The notes beneath the pieces are model-generated. The model worked only from the letters and a program-made list of their open reading frames with translations, searched no databases and was not told the origin of the DNA. The translations under genes were made by a program, and so were the position numbers. Positions 43,326 to 55,423 of a DNA stretch of 64,000 bases are shown here, one piece after another (positions within the stretch are counted from its first letter, which is position 1; every line of letters begins with the position of its first letter). Origin of the DNA: Silurus meridionalis (Eukaryota; Chordata; Actinopteri; Siluriformes; Siluridae); assembly GCF_014805685.1 (NCBI RefSeq), contig NC_060892.1, positions 4,327,490 through 4,391,489 on the forward strand, in the 5' to 3' direction.

Positions 43326-44364
43326 AAGAAAAATCCTAGCTGACTAACATCTGAAAGACTTCTGATAGTATATATTTTACTCATTCTTCAAATAAATACA
43401 GTATGTTCAAAAGTTAACAGCATACTGGAGACCTTCTTAGTGCAACTAATAAAGCTATCATTAGTCCACAGAAAAAAAGCGAAAGGTTGAGAGGTCCTAA
43501 TATCCCCGCACAGCGAGAAGCCCCTGTTCCTTTCCCTCCCTCTCCTTCACTGTCCTCCATGTTCTCAATCATGTGTGCTTGAGACTCCGCAAAGGTCAGA
43601 ACGAACAGAAAACAGGGCGGAAGATAAGACGAGACGGGATCCCCCGCTGGCCGCGGCTTCATTTGGGTCTCTTGGCGAGACACCTAAATGAGAAAAAAGC
43701 TGCAGGGTTGGGTTTTGCCCTACAGCTCCTGGGGTCACGACTCCAAAGGTCACATCTCGTATCGTCTCGTCTCGACAGCCCGGTAGGAGCCCGGCGAGGT
43801 TTTCGGGGCGACACGAGAAGATAAAATTTGTTCACTCTTTTTATTGAGCTGTCGTTCAGTGGGCTTTTACTCACTTACCTAATGAGCATGAATGATTCAT
43901 CACTCATCTTCACTTTCCTCATGTATTATGCAGCATAAGAATAGAAGGATATGACTACTTGGGGGTGGGGGGTGTCAGGAGGAAGCCTGGGTTGAAGCAA
44001 GTCAAAAGGTCAGCAATGTCTTGAGATGTTTGAGCTGGATTATGATACCAAACCCTAATATTTTCATCAACCTGCTGATCCATGTGGATGACGTCTAAAG
44101 AACGCACAGCCTCTTTTAATGTTTAATGTGCAGTATGTAATATATTGGCATACAATTTTTATCATGAACTTACATTAAAGTGTTGATTTACAATAAAATG
44201 TAAACAATAGTCAATTTCTATATTCAGGTTTATGGTTGGTATGGTTATCTTTATTATAGATTAAGGCCAATATTTTACTTGTCTGATGTAACGTAAATAA
44301 TGTTAATAGATTACTGTAATTGCACAGTATAAACCAAAGCAGTTGTGTAATTAATCTCTGAATA
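43321..44364. other. No gene seen; GC-richer unique part
   Basis: 43500-43880 is richer in G+C with several CpG and no repeat words ('cgtctcgtctcgacagccc'). Frames on both strands (43414-43683, 43573-43824) show no domain. Candidate regulatory DNA by composition. Confidence 0.4.
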
Positions 44365-44380
44365 CACATAACCTTTTTCT
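44365..44380. repeat. Target-site duplication, left copy
   Basis: 'cacataacctttttct', repeated with one change at 44738-44753 ('cacataacctttctct'). It flanks the RTE LINE fragment exactly. Confidence 0.88.
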
Positions 44381-44737
44381 TCTTCTTCTTTCGGCTGCTC
44401 CCGTTAGGGGTCCCAACAGCGGATCATCCGTCTCCAAAGCCCCCTGTCTTCTACATCTGTCTCTTTCAAATAAACCACCTGCATGTCTTCCCTCACCAAA
44501 CCATAAACCTCCTCCTTGGCCTTCCTCTTTTCATTTATCCTCAGAATACTATGCTACCATATACCCCTCCTCTGCACCTGACCAAACTGTCTCAATCGCG
44601 CCTCCCTCACCTTGTCTCCAAAACGTCCTACCTGCACGGTCCCTCGAATGAACACGTTTTTAATCCTGTCCATCCTCATCACTCCCGAAGAAAATCTCAG
44701 CATCTTCAACTCGGCCACCTCCAGCTCCGCCTCCTGT
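44381..44737 (-). mobile_element. RTE-type LINE, 5' truncated
   Basis: Minus strand encodes the C-terminal domain after the reverse transcriptase: MLRFSSGVMRMDRIKNVFIR (first Met of this piece at about 44703), VGRFGDKVREARLRQFGQVQ, EEVYGLVREDMQVVYLKETD. The 3' end is 'cggatgatccgctgttggga' plus 'cccctaacgggagcagccga', ending in (AAG)n. Only the last 357 bases were inserted. Clear target duplications make it one of the younger insertions here. Confidence 0.87.
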
Positions 44738-44753
44738 CACATAACCTTTCTCT
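44738..44753. repeat. Target-site duplication, right copy
   Basis: Partner of 44365-44380, 15 of 16 bases identical. Confidence 0.88.
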
Positions 44754-44796
44754 GTCTGAATACTGACCTTGGAAGAAGCAAAATTGAAATACATTT

Positions 44797-44905
44797 AGAT
44801 TTACTTTGATGCATTTGGCAAACGCCCCTTATCTAGAGAGACTTACAGACTGAGCAGTTAAGGGTCTTGCTCAGGGGCCCAGATGTGGCAGCTTGGTGGC
44901 TTGGT
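44797..44905 (-). mobile_element. tRNA-derived SINE (type S2), tail half
   Basis: 'gatgcatttggcaaacgccc', 'cttatctagagagacttaca', 'gttaagggtcttgctcaggg'. Lies head-on to the plus-strand copy 30 bases away. Confidence 0.72.
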
Positions 44906-44934
44906 TTGATATAAACATGTGGAGGTGGTAACTT

Positions 44935-45113
44935 TTAAATGTGATAAAGCCATTTGACTTTGGATCCGAAGGTCATCAGTATAAATCCACGCCACACCCA
45001 GCTGCCACTCCTGGGCCCCTGAGAAAGGCCCTTAACCCCATAACTGCTCAGATATGACTATGAATAAGATAAATGCAAGTCACTCTGGATGCCAAATGCC
45101 ATAAATGTAAATG
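44935..45113 (+). mobile_element. tRNA-derived SINE (type S2)
   Basis: 'gccatttgactttggatccg', 'aggtcatcagtataaatcca' (eroded B box), 'cagctgccactcctgggccc', 'ctgagaaaggcccttaaccc', tail 'atgccataaatgtaaatg'. Nearly full length. Confidence 0.8.
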
Positions 45114-45794
45114 AACTCATAACCTACCACTTCCTACAAGATGGACATGTCCCCATGTGCCCCTCTTTAATGTATAATTCTGGTTCATTGTAAAGCACCG
45201 TGGTAGGTAGTTCTCCTGATTCTTCATGCCCTCATGTATGAAGAGATTTAGGTAAATGTATCAGAACAGAATAAAAGCCTGGTAAGGAAAAAAGCGATGG
45301 TGACAGCGGTGATAGAAAAGGGGGTTCGGCCCACTTATTGATTCAAGGAGTTGGAATTGTATCACACCGCACCACAGACCTCGCGTCTGTCTGCTTTGCT
45401 GTCCGTAATCTTTCACTCTGACATGCACGGTTGAGGATCAAAGCCGACAGGTTGGATAAAAGCTCTGCTTTAGCTTGGTGTTGTCGGGATGTGTACCTCT
45501 TTTATCACTGAGCTCCAAGGATCTCTTTTTCATAGAGATTTCAGTTAATAATAAACACTTGCCATAGTGGGAATTGAAACTTCTCAGTAAATGTGTTGAA
45601 GAAATTGAAGCATATAGTCAGGTTTTTGTTTTAATGGGGAAAAACTAGACAGTGTGATGACAAAGTATGAAACGTGTGCTATGCATATGCATTTTTATCC
45701 ATATCCCATTAAGTATGTTTAAAGGTTCATTTAGGAACTTGCAGTAGCATTTGTACGTGCAGTCCTGTTTTGTCAGAGGTTTCCATAGCACTTT
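45114..45794. other. No gene seen
   Basis: 45290-45500 is GC-richer and repeat-free. The remainder is AT-rich and unassigned. Confidence 0.45.
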
Positions 45795-46233
45795 TGGACA
45801 TTTATCATCATTTGTTTTGACTTTTCCAGCCATATGAGGTTTTTCTCCAAACTGTAAGCACAACATCAGAGGAAAATATTGTATAAGATATTATTTGATG
45901 TGGTAGCATTCAAATTTTCATTCACTTGCTGTACTTGGAATGTAGAGGAAGATCTTGAGTGGGCTGCTCTAGAGCTTCGACCTCAACCCGATTGAACACC
46001 TTAGGCATGAAATATAATGTTGACTGCCCCCCAGGTCTCCTCACCTAAATGAGTACCTGACTTTATTAACACCCTTGTGGATGAATCTCTAACAAATCTC
46101 CACAGGCACAATTCAAAATCTAGTGGAACATCTTCTCAGAAGAGTGGAGCAAATGGGGATTAAATGTTGGTTTTTTTAAAAAGCACATCAGAATCTTATG
46201 GTCAGGTGTCCACAAACTTTTGTCTGTATGGTT
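45795..46233 (+). mobile_element. Family A copy 10
   Basis: 'gaagatcttgagtgggctgc', FDLNPIEHLRHEI (about 45978-46016, the Tc1 NPIEHLW block with Trp lost), 'cccccaggtctcctcaccta', 'gtggaacatcttctcagaag', 'gtgtccacaaacttttgtct'. The left end is diverged. Confidence 0.8.
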
Positions 46234-46509
46234 TATTAAGACAAAAATTCATCTTTTTTTACAGAGAACGCACAGAGTACAATGCCCTGGCTGTAGACTT
46301 CCCTCTGACTGTGACAAAGCACTGACACTGGAGACTCCTTTCTCCTTATATTCCCACCTCATCACTCCGAGATTCCCGGATGGGAACTACCTGTTGTTCA
46401 TAGATTCCGTCTTTGGTCAATGGGTCTTTTTCTAAGACTTTCTTAAAGCAATTGAATAAAAGAATGTATAATTTTAGTGCCTAAAAGTTTGTTCATTATA
46501 ATTGTTTGT

Positions 46510-46870
46510 AAACAAATGAGTGGTGACTGTGGCAAGAAAAAACTCCCCGAGATGGCATGAGGAAAAAACCCTGAGAGGAACTTCAAAACGGACTCAAAAG
46601 GGAACTGTCCTCATCACCGGATGTCCATTCATTACAGCTCAATCATTGTTAAAATGTGACATCATCAAATTGCAATTAAATGCAACCTGTTGTCCTGAGC
46701 AATTGTTGCAGACTGTTGATATTAAATACAGTACAAATTCATCCCTAAAGTTCTTGTGTTGCTCAGTAACTTCATGGATGTTTAGGCTGTTGAGGTGGAA
46801 CCATCTCCAGCTGCACAGAGTGTCTCCAATTAAAGAGAACTCCATCCAGATGTGGCACTTTCCCTGACAT
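46510..46870 (-). mobile_element. L2-type LINE 3' UTR fragment
   Basis: 'ggtgactgtggcaagaaaaa', 'actccccgagatggcatgag', 'gatgtccattcattacagct', 'ccatctccagctgcacagag'. No terminal tail, so the end was lost after insertion. Confidence 0.78.
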
Positions 46871-48082
46871 TCAGGACAATCACTTTTATCATTATTAGTC
46901 ATAATGTGTATTTGTCCCATGTACTTTTTGCGCTCATGTGCTTTTGTAGCTTATGCTTTTGATTTTTTTATCACAGTTTGACAAACCTGCTGCATTCAGA
47001 CTCTTTGTTTTAGTCTGAGCAAATGTCCATGTCCATACGATCGACTGTTCGATTGTCATGTATTGTGCTTTATTATAACGCGTCTATGAGATTGGAAAGT
47101 TGGCATATAAATTAAACATATTATTACTATTATTATAAATGTTAAGAAAATGTCTCCGCAGAGAGAAAACTCACCATATCAGCATCGAATACGTTTTTCT
47201 TTGTTAAATATAAACCCGTTTTTTAAGCCTCTTATGTGCGAAGTCTGTTATTACTTAAGCAGTAAGGGGGTTTTTGTGAGATTGACTTTAAAATCCAATA
47301 CACAAAAGGGTGTATAAGAAATAACATGAAATCCCTACACCTATTATATTCTTGCTACTTCCCATCTGAGGTAAAAAAGTTAAAATACACACAAAAAAAG
47401 TCGAGCAGTTAAAATGTAGCAAAAATCCTAGAGTTGTAGTGTGTCAGACATTTCTCTCATTATTCCAGCCCTAATTGTTGGTTTCTCTGCTGTCATTATG
47501 CTCCTGTTCCTCTATTAAACTTCACCAATTGTAATACTGTGACACCCAAGTGTAGCTGATAACAGAAAATAAACCTCGTTTGCTTAGGACAAGCGACTGG
47601 CGTCTGCTCGCACTCACGGGAGCCGTACTCTCTGTACTGCCATTGATTATAGGATTTTAGAAATTATTGATTTTTTTTTCCATGGCTCTAATTAAACCTG
47701 CTTTTGCCCTTGGTCGCAGGGTGTGTACAGGAAAAGAAGTAGAAACCTGATACGCCGTGGCAGGCGTCAGTTCCTTTCTAGTTCTGAGGAGGTGCAGGTT
47801 TTTTCAGCACCGAGGCGATTAGGCCTATTAGCGCCAAATTGCGTTACACATGAATGAACTTTGGTAATCGAAAGCAAACATATACGGCAAGCGGCGAGAG
47901 ATTCGCTTTGCTGGAATCTGAGGAATTTAGGAAGCATTTTTCTCATCTCGTTTTCATACCTTTTAACAGCTCCGAGAGCTGATATTCTCAGGTGCAGATT
48001 TTACTGTAAACTCAAAAAGGTCTGGGATCAAACCTGTCACTGTGTGTTTGGTGTTATGGTATAACGTGATAAAAACATCTAT
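46871..48082. other. No gene seen; candidate regulatory part
   Basis: 47570-47880 is GC-richer and repeat-free ('gacaagcgactggcgtctgc', 'gcaccgaggcgattaggcct'). The rest is AT-rich and unassigned. Confidence 0.4.
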
Positions 48083-48192
48083 TTAATTCAATTCACTTTT
48101 ATATGTATAGCACTTTTAACAATGGACATTGTCTCAAAGCAGCTTCACGCCGGTAATGCGTCAATAAAGAATGAATAAGATTGTTCTTTAAA
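48083..48192 (-). mobile_element. L2-type LINE terminal fragment
   Basis: 'ttaattcaattcacttttat', 'atgtatagcacttttaacaa', 'acattgtctcaaagcagctt'. Only the last 110 bases of the element, including its tail. Confidence 0.8.
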
Positions 48193-48361
48193 ATGAAATA
48201 TTTATACCACCTACATACAGAATCCTGTAGGAGTTTTTTGCAACCTTGTAGAACATTATGGGGAAAGATTCAGTGATATTTTATATTTTAGGGCAGGTGT
48301 TACCAAATATTCTAGAATGACTGCCAATGATTTTTAAACTGCATTTAGTTTCTATTTGCTG

Positions 48362-48763
48362 ATATAATATCCTCCACTCTTCTGGGAAGATGTTTTACTA
48401 GATTTTCGAGAGTGCTTGTGGAGATTTGTGGAAATTCATTCAGCGACAAGTGTGTTAGTAAAGTCAGGTACTGATGTAGGTGAGGTGAGGGGTCCTGGGG
48501 TGCAGCCAGCACTCCAATTCACCCTGTTTAATAGAGTTGAGGTCAAAGCTCTAAAACAGGAGATCTTCCACTACAACATATGTAAAGCATATCATCATAG
48601 ATCTGGCTTTGTGCTCGGGGGCATAGTTTGAATCTCCTAGTTCGAGTCAAGTGACTCCAAAAACATCCCATACAATCGTGTGCCTCCAACTTTGTGCAAC
48701 AGTTTGGGAAAGAAATACAAATGGCTGGAAAATCTGGTGTCCCAATACATTTGTCCATATTAA
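48362..48763 (-). mobile_element. Family A copy 11
   Basis: 'ctcttctgggaagatgtttt', 'gtgttagtaaagtcaggtac', 'tgatgtaggtgaggtgaggg', 'atggctggaaaatctggtgt', 'cccaatacatttgtccatat'. The outer left terminus is missing. Confidence 0.82.
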
Positions 48764-48954
48764 TTATTGAATTATTGAATTTTATTGAATTTTATTTTAA
48801 CCATTCTGATTGGTCAGCATAACACAATAAAAATGCTGTAGATTAATAAATAAACAATAAACGTCTACTCATTGTCTAATTACTGCGGTATACAAGGAGT
48901 TAAACACTTCAGAATGTGGTTTAAAATAAACAACTCCTTGTTGCCCACAGTAAC

Positions 48955-48985
<31 letters not shown>

Positions 48986-50019
48986 TTTTGCTATTCTACA
49001 TTATGTAAAAATCTGACAAAATCGAGAAGAAATCCAGTGGCTCAGTTTTCCTCTAATTCTCGCCTTAGTGCTCTCAGTTCTCTCTCCAACCTACAGTTTT
49101 TCACATTCAGCTGCATGTTTGGCATGTTTTCAACACCTACCACCATATCACACTTTTTGCTTTGCAATTTCCACTGGTTTGCCGTTAAAAAGAAAAATCA
49201 ACTCAAGGACTCACAGGGGTTAAATTGCAGAGAGAAGGCAGGAGAGTGCAGCTCAGCTTCAGTACTGTAATTTAAACGAATGTAAATTACAGCATGTTGT
49301 AATGGCAGTGATAGTAATAATAATAATAATAATAATAACTACAATAATGATGTAGTATAGTTTCACACTACTTTATCAAGAAATAATTGCATTTGGGGTA
49401 CACTGTAAAATATATTCCTTCAGCCATTGGTAACATTCGTTGCACTGTGACTGTGTCTGAAAAGAATTTGAAGATATGATTTTGATCAAAAAGTAGTTTA
49501 ATGATTTCTTGTGATGGGAATTTCATTTTTTTGATTTACATTATTAAAAGATTTTAGCCCACCTGCTTTATTTTTCTCAGTAAGTCCTAGGATTTTAGAA
49601 GAACAACTAAGATGTATTTCCAGAGGCTTACATTATCATCCTTATGGGTTTCCAAAAGGTTTTCTGCAACCAACAAAAAACATATCAGTAGGTGGACTGG
49701 CTTAGATCAATTGCTCCAGTGTGTGAGTGTGTCTTTCTGCTATCCTAGCTAGTTTACTCGCCCTCAGGTTTGAAAAAACTGTTTTCCTCAGGAATTTTTA
49801 TCTGGCTGTAGGTGCCATAAGTAAAACATAGGTTATTCATGGGTTCATTGAATACATGAGATTTTAGCTTGAAAATGGTCCTAATTGGAACAGTTTCAGG
49901 AAACTCTCTGTTGTCCTACATGGATTACAAAGAGGTTCCTCCAAAAGGAATAACCAAACATTCTCTGGACACTAGATTTCCCAAGAGTGTATGTAGTCCT
50001 TACTACAGTATTCTGATTT
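48764..50019. other. No gene seen; two trinucleotide arrays
   Basis: (CAT)n at 48956-48985 and (AAT)n at 49313-49338. The 132-codon frame spanning the CAT array is low-complexity at its start and has no domain. Remainder unassigned. Confidence 0.5.
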
Positions 50020-50095
50020 GGTCTGAAGGTCATGAGTTAAATCCCAGAATTACCACGTTGTCAGGTGCTTGAGCAAGATTCCGAACTCTAGCCAG
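50020..50095 (+). mobile_element. Eroded tRNA-derived SINE piece
   Basis: 'ggtctgaaggtcatgagtta' with 'aatcccagaattac' and 'gtgcttgagcaagattcc' resembles S2. The tail-like 'agtctggataaaggtgtctg' lies separately at 50501, suggesting a split copy. Confidence 0.5.
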
Positions 50096-50756
50096 CTTAG
50101 TCTTATAAATTAGGTAATTGTTATTAGGTCATTGATTTGTTAATTTTAAATAAGTCTTTAATGTGACTCAGAAAAACAAGTAGCCTTAAAGAACGATTCG
50201 TTCATTTCTTCAAAATCTCTGTAGGTTTTTTACAGGATGCAGAATTAAATAGTTTATCACGTGACCCCTATATACGCTATGCAGTGCATTACACAAGGAA
50301 CAGAATTGAGTATTTTACCTCATGAGTCCTCTGGTGCATTTCATTCATTCTTTTGTCACGTGACTCCCATAGATGCTATGCAGGTGATCGAAGGATTAAA
50401 GCAACAAAATTAACTAAATGACTCATTTTGATGTACGAGATTCATAGAACCAAGTTATTAAAATGATCCAATTTTCCCATCACTAGAATTTAGTAAGTCA
50501 GTCTGGATAAAGGTGTCTGCCAAATGCCATTGGGGCAGATAGGGCGTGGTTGAACATTTGTGACTAGAGGGTAAAGCCAAATGAAGTGATTAGTAAGAAT
50601 CACACACCTGTGCGTGGTTATAAAGCAAAGCCAGAGTTTTTTGGTTTAAGAATCTGTCGCCTGCCCATTATTAATTCCTCCGCTGGTGCGGAAACCCCGT
50701 TTTTTTTTTTTTTTCTTTTTACTTTTTACTTCTTTTTCGGGTTAAGCACACTATCT

Positions 50757-50804
<48 letters not shown>

Positions 50805-51311
50805 TACACACTGCATGGCATCTCTTCTCTTGTCACTCACTGCAACAGAAAACACTCATTAGTACAACCATGCTCAGGGGTGTGATCCTCACCACTCACT
50901 TTATCCAGCTCCATGCTTCATTCACAAACCTCGCTTCATCCATAAACCTCATATCCATAAACCTCATATACTAAAAAGCAACTTATAACAATAATAATAA
51001 CAATAACAATAATTCATTTGAACCCTTTATGAATAAAGTATTGTTGTGAATCAGTGACTTGTTCAGTTTTTCTGAACATGCAATATTTTCAGTGTTAAAT
51101 TGCAGGTTTGTTTGTCTGAGGCTGATCAGATCTGGCTATTAAATCACAACAGAATAATATATATTATACTTTTTCTTCTAGAAATAATCAGTGGTTAGCT
51201 AGCTAGCTAACAGAAAAACAGTGCCCTGTGTGTGAATGCTTTCATTGCTGATACATCTGATACATGTTTTTCAAGGTTTTTAACTCATTTGAAGCAAATA
51301 TCTTGGAAAGT
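50096..51311. other. No gene seen; CA array and T tract
   Basis: T tract at 50700-50714, (CA)n at 50759-50801, and an SINE tail scrap at 50495-50530. The rest is unassigned. Confidence 0.5.
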
Positions 51312-51470
51312 AGTAACTCGGTAATTAAGGCTCTGGGTTACTGATTGGTAGGTCAGAGATTTAAGACCCAGCACTGGCAGGTTGACCCATAACTCTCTCT
51401 GCTCCAGGTGTTTTGTATCATGGCTGACCCTGCATTTAAGTTACTCTGTGCTGTAGTATATATGTTTCTA
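51312..51470 (+). mobile_element. tRNA-derived SINE (type S3)
   Basis: 'gggttactgattggtaggtc', 'agagatttaagacccagcac', 'tctgctccaggtgttttgta', 'tcatggctgaccctgcattt'. The same phrases occur at 53.88 and 61.72 kb. Confidence 0.72.
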
Positions 51471-52449
51471 TATATGTGTGGTAAATCTCTTTCTTGCTTC
51501 ATGTAGCATGTTAGCATGTTTCCTTGATTCTCTTTATAATTTCTACGATCTTTAAATCTCACCTCACGGCAAATCTGTGATCACGTCATGCAAAAAATAT
51601 CTCTTCTCATGTCTGTCTCTAGTTCACACCCTTGACTGAAAATTGTGCATCAAGGGAAACACCTTGTTGCCCCCGACACTCTATTTTCCTTCCCGTATCA
51701 GGCCATTTAGCAGCTCTCCTCTCTTTTACTGTTGCTTAAGTTGTTCGTGCGTTCACTCGGTTGATTGAGTGGCGTCTCGCCAGGCTGCTGCGTTTAAAGA
51801 TAATGCATTGCCGCAACTGCTTCGTCGAGTAAAAGAGGAAGTGACAAAGCCGCGGGCTGTTTATTACTAAATGCTCGCAAGCTGCTTTCCAGAACAAGTA
51901 GCGTGTGCTTAATTCATGCTGAGATTCCGTTAACCAACAACGCATCTTTAAGACACATAGGGAGATGATGGATTTGGGCCGGTTTGCTTTGCTTTTTTTT
52001 TTTTTTTCTACTTATTGTCTGTTGTTTTGTTTATGTTTCGTACTTTTCAATGCAGGAAAGTTCAATGTGAAGATTTTGTGTTCAAATTGTATAAACAACG
52101 GAAAACAGGAAGGGTACAGAGCATAGGTAGTCCATGGATGATCTATAGTGCAAACAGTAGATCAGACAGTGAGCGTGTGGGAGGGAGGGAGGTTGAGGAG
52201 TGTAGAATTGTAGTATTGGAGACAGGTGTGGGTGATTAGTAGGAATGAGAGGCTGAGCGAGTGTGCTGAGTGCAGGAGGGAGGTGTGGCTGGTGGGTCTC
52301 TGACAGCTAAAATCTCATTTTAAGCTTATTCATGTCTGTTTTCAATGGAAATAGATCTATATTGTAGTTTGAAAAAACCCAAACAATGTCAATTGTGCAT
52401 CTTAGCTAATGATAGTTATCTGTCTTTTGAAGATATAGTTTTAATTTTT
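51471..52449. other. No gene seen; candidate regulatory part
   Basis: 51720-51960 is GC-richer and repeat-free. T tract at 51994-52008. G-rich short repeats at 52180-52290. Nothing else recognised. Confidence 0.4.
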
Positions 52450-52960
52450 ATCTCTAAGCATGAAGAAGAGGTTCACATACTCTCTGCACCCAGACAGTTA
52501 CTTTTCTTCAAACATTCAGCCTAAGATGTTCTTCAGTAGTTGAAGATTTATTTCTTGTGATCCAGTTTATCCAAGAGCAGTTCAGTAGGATTTAGGTGCG
52601 GTTACTGGGCAGGCCATTCTATAAAAGATTAGTCTAAAACCCTTTCCCGTTCCAAAACAACCCCAAACTATTAAGCTTCCACCGCCATGTTTGACCGTAG
52701 GGTAGAGGCAGTCTGCTAATATCTTCTCTACTCTTATGTCTTACCAAAGTTCTTCTGTTAGAACCATAAATGTCTAAGTTGGATTCATTTGTGCACAGAA
52801 CTTTGTTCCAGTCATTCACTGTCCAATAATGGTGTGTTTTTGCCTTTCACCTGTTGCAAATATGCAAAAAGAATATGCATGTTTCTCAAAAACCATAAAA
52901 GACTAAATGTTTCCAAACTTTTGAAAGCCACTGTATGTTTCCAATTAAAGAGAAATTATC
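52450..52960 (-). mobile_element. Tc1-like transposon fragment
   Basis: Minus strand, right to left: terminus-like 'cagtggctttcaaaagtttg', then WNKVLCTNESNLDIYGSNRR, corresponding to the usual WSDESKFEIFGSNRR with the first catalytic Asp changed to Asn. Then TLVRHKSRED and PYGQTWRWKLNSLGLFWNGK (a frame-slipped version of TVKHGGGSVMVWGCF). Inactive, and another Tc1 family than the copies at 1.5 and 10.3 kb. Confidence 0.82.
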
Positions 52961-53877
52961 ATTCGTTAACTAGCAAAAAGCAAAACAGGTTAACTTGCTA
53001 ACAAGTTTCTCTCTTTTTTTTATTTAGAACATTTGAAAAGGAATTAGCAAACATGTGTAAAAGTGAAAAAGAATATGTTTAAAAGTGGAAAAGAATATGT
53101 TTAAAAGTGGAAAAGAATATGTTTAAAAGTGGTAAGCTAGCTTTAAGAATTTGATCGTAACAGAATCTATCGTAACGGAATTTTCAAGTCTTTGACTGGC
53201 CAAAGGATTAATGCTAACTTCAAGAGTTAGCATTTCATTTCCATGCAGATTCATCAATACATTTCCTGACCTCTTTTGATGTATATGCTGTACATTTTCT
53301 TAAAGCAAATCTTATGTTTGTCTTCTGTGAAGAGTGCCCCCAAAGCCTCCATCTTTTACTCTGTAATATATGTTTGTATCTTCTCCGTACTCATCCAGGT
53401 GTCTCTTATCATACTAGCAATACACTCGGTACAAAAACTGACAGCAGAGCCAGCTGTATTTCCAATTCCAAGATTTCTAATAATGTCAAACTCTAATCAT
53501 TTATCGTTATTTTTTTTTACATTATTACCTACTCTTTTTTGTATTATTATTTGTACAACTATTATTTTTACTTCCTTGTACAATTATCAATATATATATT
53601 AGGAGATATTTGGTTACATATAGGTTATATATATAAAAGGAGCCTCCAGTGTTAGCAATACAAAGTCCAAGTAGTTTAAAATTGTTTCTGTCTTATTACT
53701 TTCATGCAAGAGAAAGAAAAGAAGCTGGGTTGAATGTCACTGTTCTAATATAAGTGGAAACAGAACTTCACATTTGGTAGCTATAAGTGGATTAAAAAAA
53801 CAATCATTAGCGCCTAAAAATGGCATAAAAATGGCATTGTTGGTGAATTGCTGTAGTAAAAGGAGACGACTACTGTT
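52961..53877. other. No gene seen; short tandem repeat
   Basis: 53059-53132 has about three and a half units of 22 bases ('ggaaaagaatatgtttaaaa' plus 'gt'). The rest is AT-rich. Frame 53276-53602 is hydrophobic low-complexity without motif. Confidence 0.55.
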
Positions 53878-53978
53878 TTCTCCAGAGGCATTGTATCATG
53901 GCTGACCCTGCTTTCTGTCCCCAACTTGCCAAGAATCTGGGATTCTGAGATATATGTGACCAATAAAGGCTTCCTGGC
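53878..53978 (+). mobile_element. tRNA-derived SINE (type S3), 3' part
   Basis: 'ggcattgtatcatggctgac', 'ccctgctttctgtccccaac', and end 'gtgaccaataaaggcttcc'. The head is missing. Confidence 0.72.
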
Positions 53979-55423
53979 TTTCTCAGATGCAGCGAAACAT
54001 GCTATTCTATAAAAAATAATCCACTTCAGGATGGTAACAGTAACTTCACTTCATCACACCGTCCTGTCATAAAAAATTCTAATCTCAGTGGTCTAAATCA
54101 AACATGTAGCTATATATATGTACATGCAGCTTCATTCCTTACTTCTTTCCTCATGGCCGTAGAGCGACGGCGAGTGAATGAAGAGTTCCTGATCGAAAAT
54201 AATTACGTGAGTGCTAGGAATGATCTGATTCTGTGCAAACTGAAAAAGCAGTTTAGTGTCAGCCAGGAAACTGAGCTAATCGATCGTTCCTAAAAGTGAG
54301 ATATTTGCTTTCCGCACAGTTTAACTCGAACAAGCCCATTAATGGGGGAAGCTAATTATTCTATAATTACACAGGGAAAATGAAATGCGGACATAAATTG
54401 TTACATTCTACAGTCATGGAGAGGCGGCAGTACGTGGCCGTGACCTGATTGCTTGGTTAAATGTACCTGCTTAATAAAGAATGTATAGGATATATAGCAC
54501 CTGATCATTCCTGTGGTTATAAGTGAGTATATCAGTATTGTATTAAATGGATACAATGCCTAGAAATTTTCAGTCACTGTCTGGAACTGATGCTAATGAA
54601 TAAAGATGGATCCCAGTTGAAATGCTGCTAATGTTTGTTTATTTTGATCAACTTAGTGTGACACATTGTGGTCCCCGTGAATCAGCAGTGATACTAAAGC
54701 ACTAAACATTTACAATGACATGAGCATTTAAGATTGCTATATACATTTGGGATTCCATCGTAGTCTCAGCGTTCATCGTTTCTGTATACAAGTTTATTCA
54801 ATTTTTCTGCATTCGTAATCGTGTCTCCTCGAGTGCACAGTTAATTTACTCAAATTCACTGTCTTACTCATTCAGATTCACGTCTGCTTCTCTCTCTATC
54901 ATCGTTTCATCCTTGCTCGTGGAGTGCCATTATCAACATCAGAGGGTCTGCTGAATATACATGAGCACTTGTTGAATATGCTGGAACGCCGGGGAATATG
55001 CAAACGAGCTTGCGGCACGGCATTAAGGGTCGTCCTTGGAGCACAAGGGGAGTGGATTTTGTTTCTGCAGAAGAGGCGGAGTCGAGTCCTGTTGAGCTAG
55101 TGGTGCCAGTTTATGGGAAACCAATACTGGTTTGTGTTTAGGGCATATAATTGCAAAACTGATTACAGTACATAATTTAGCAAAACAAAACAATTTACAA
55201 TACCCTACTGTATGAATAATACAGTATAGATGTATGTGGCAGTGTGTGAGCGGACGAGCGACGGTTCGCATACACTGTGATCTTTAGCTATCGTACAAAA
55301 CGTATAATATGTTTACAATTGTGACAAATCTCTTTCGTCATCTTAAGATCGAAAAGTCAAACCATTGAAACTCTGGGACTATCTGTACAAAAAAAAGGAA
55401 ATAGATATATTAACATATTTTCC
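53979..55423. other. No gene seen; candidate regulatory parts
   Basis: 54150-54460 and 54890-55060 are repeat-free and moderately GC-rich, with homeodomain-type cores ('gctaattattctataattac' at 54350). Otherwise AT-rich and unassigned. Confidence 0.4.
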
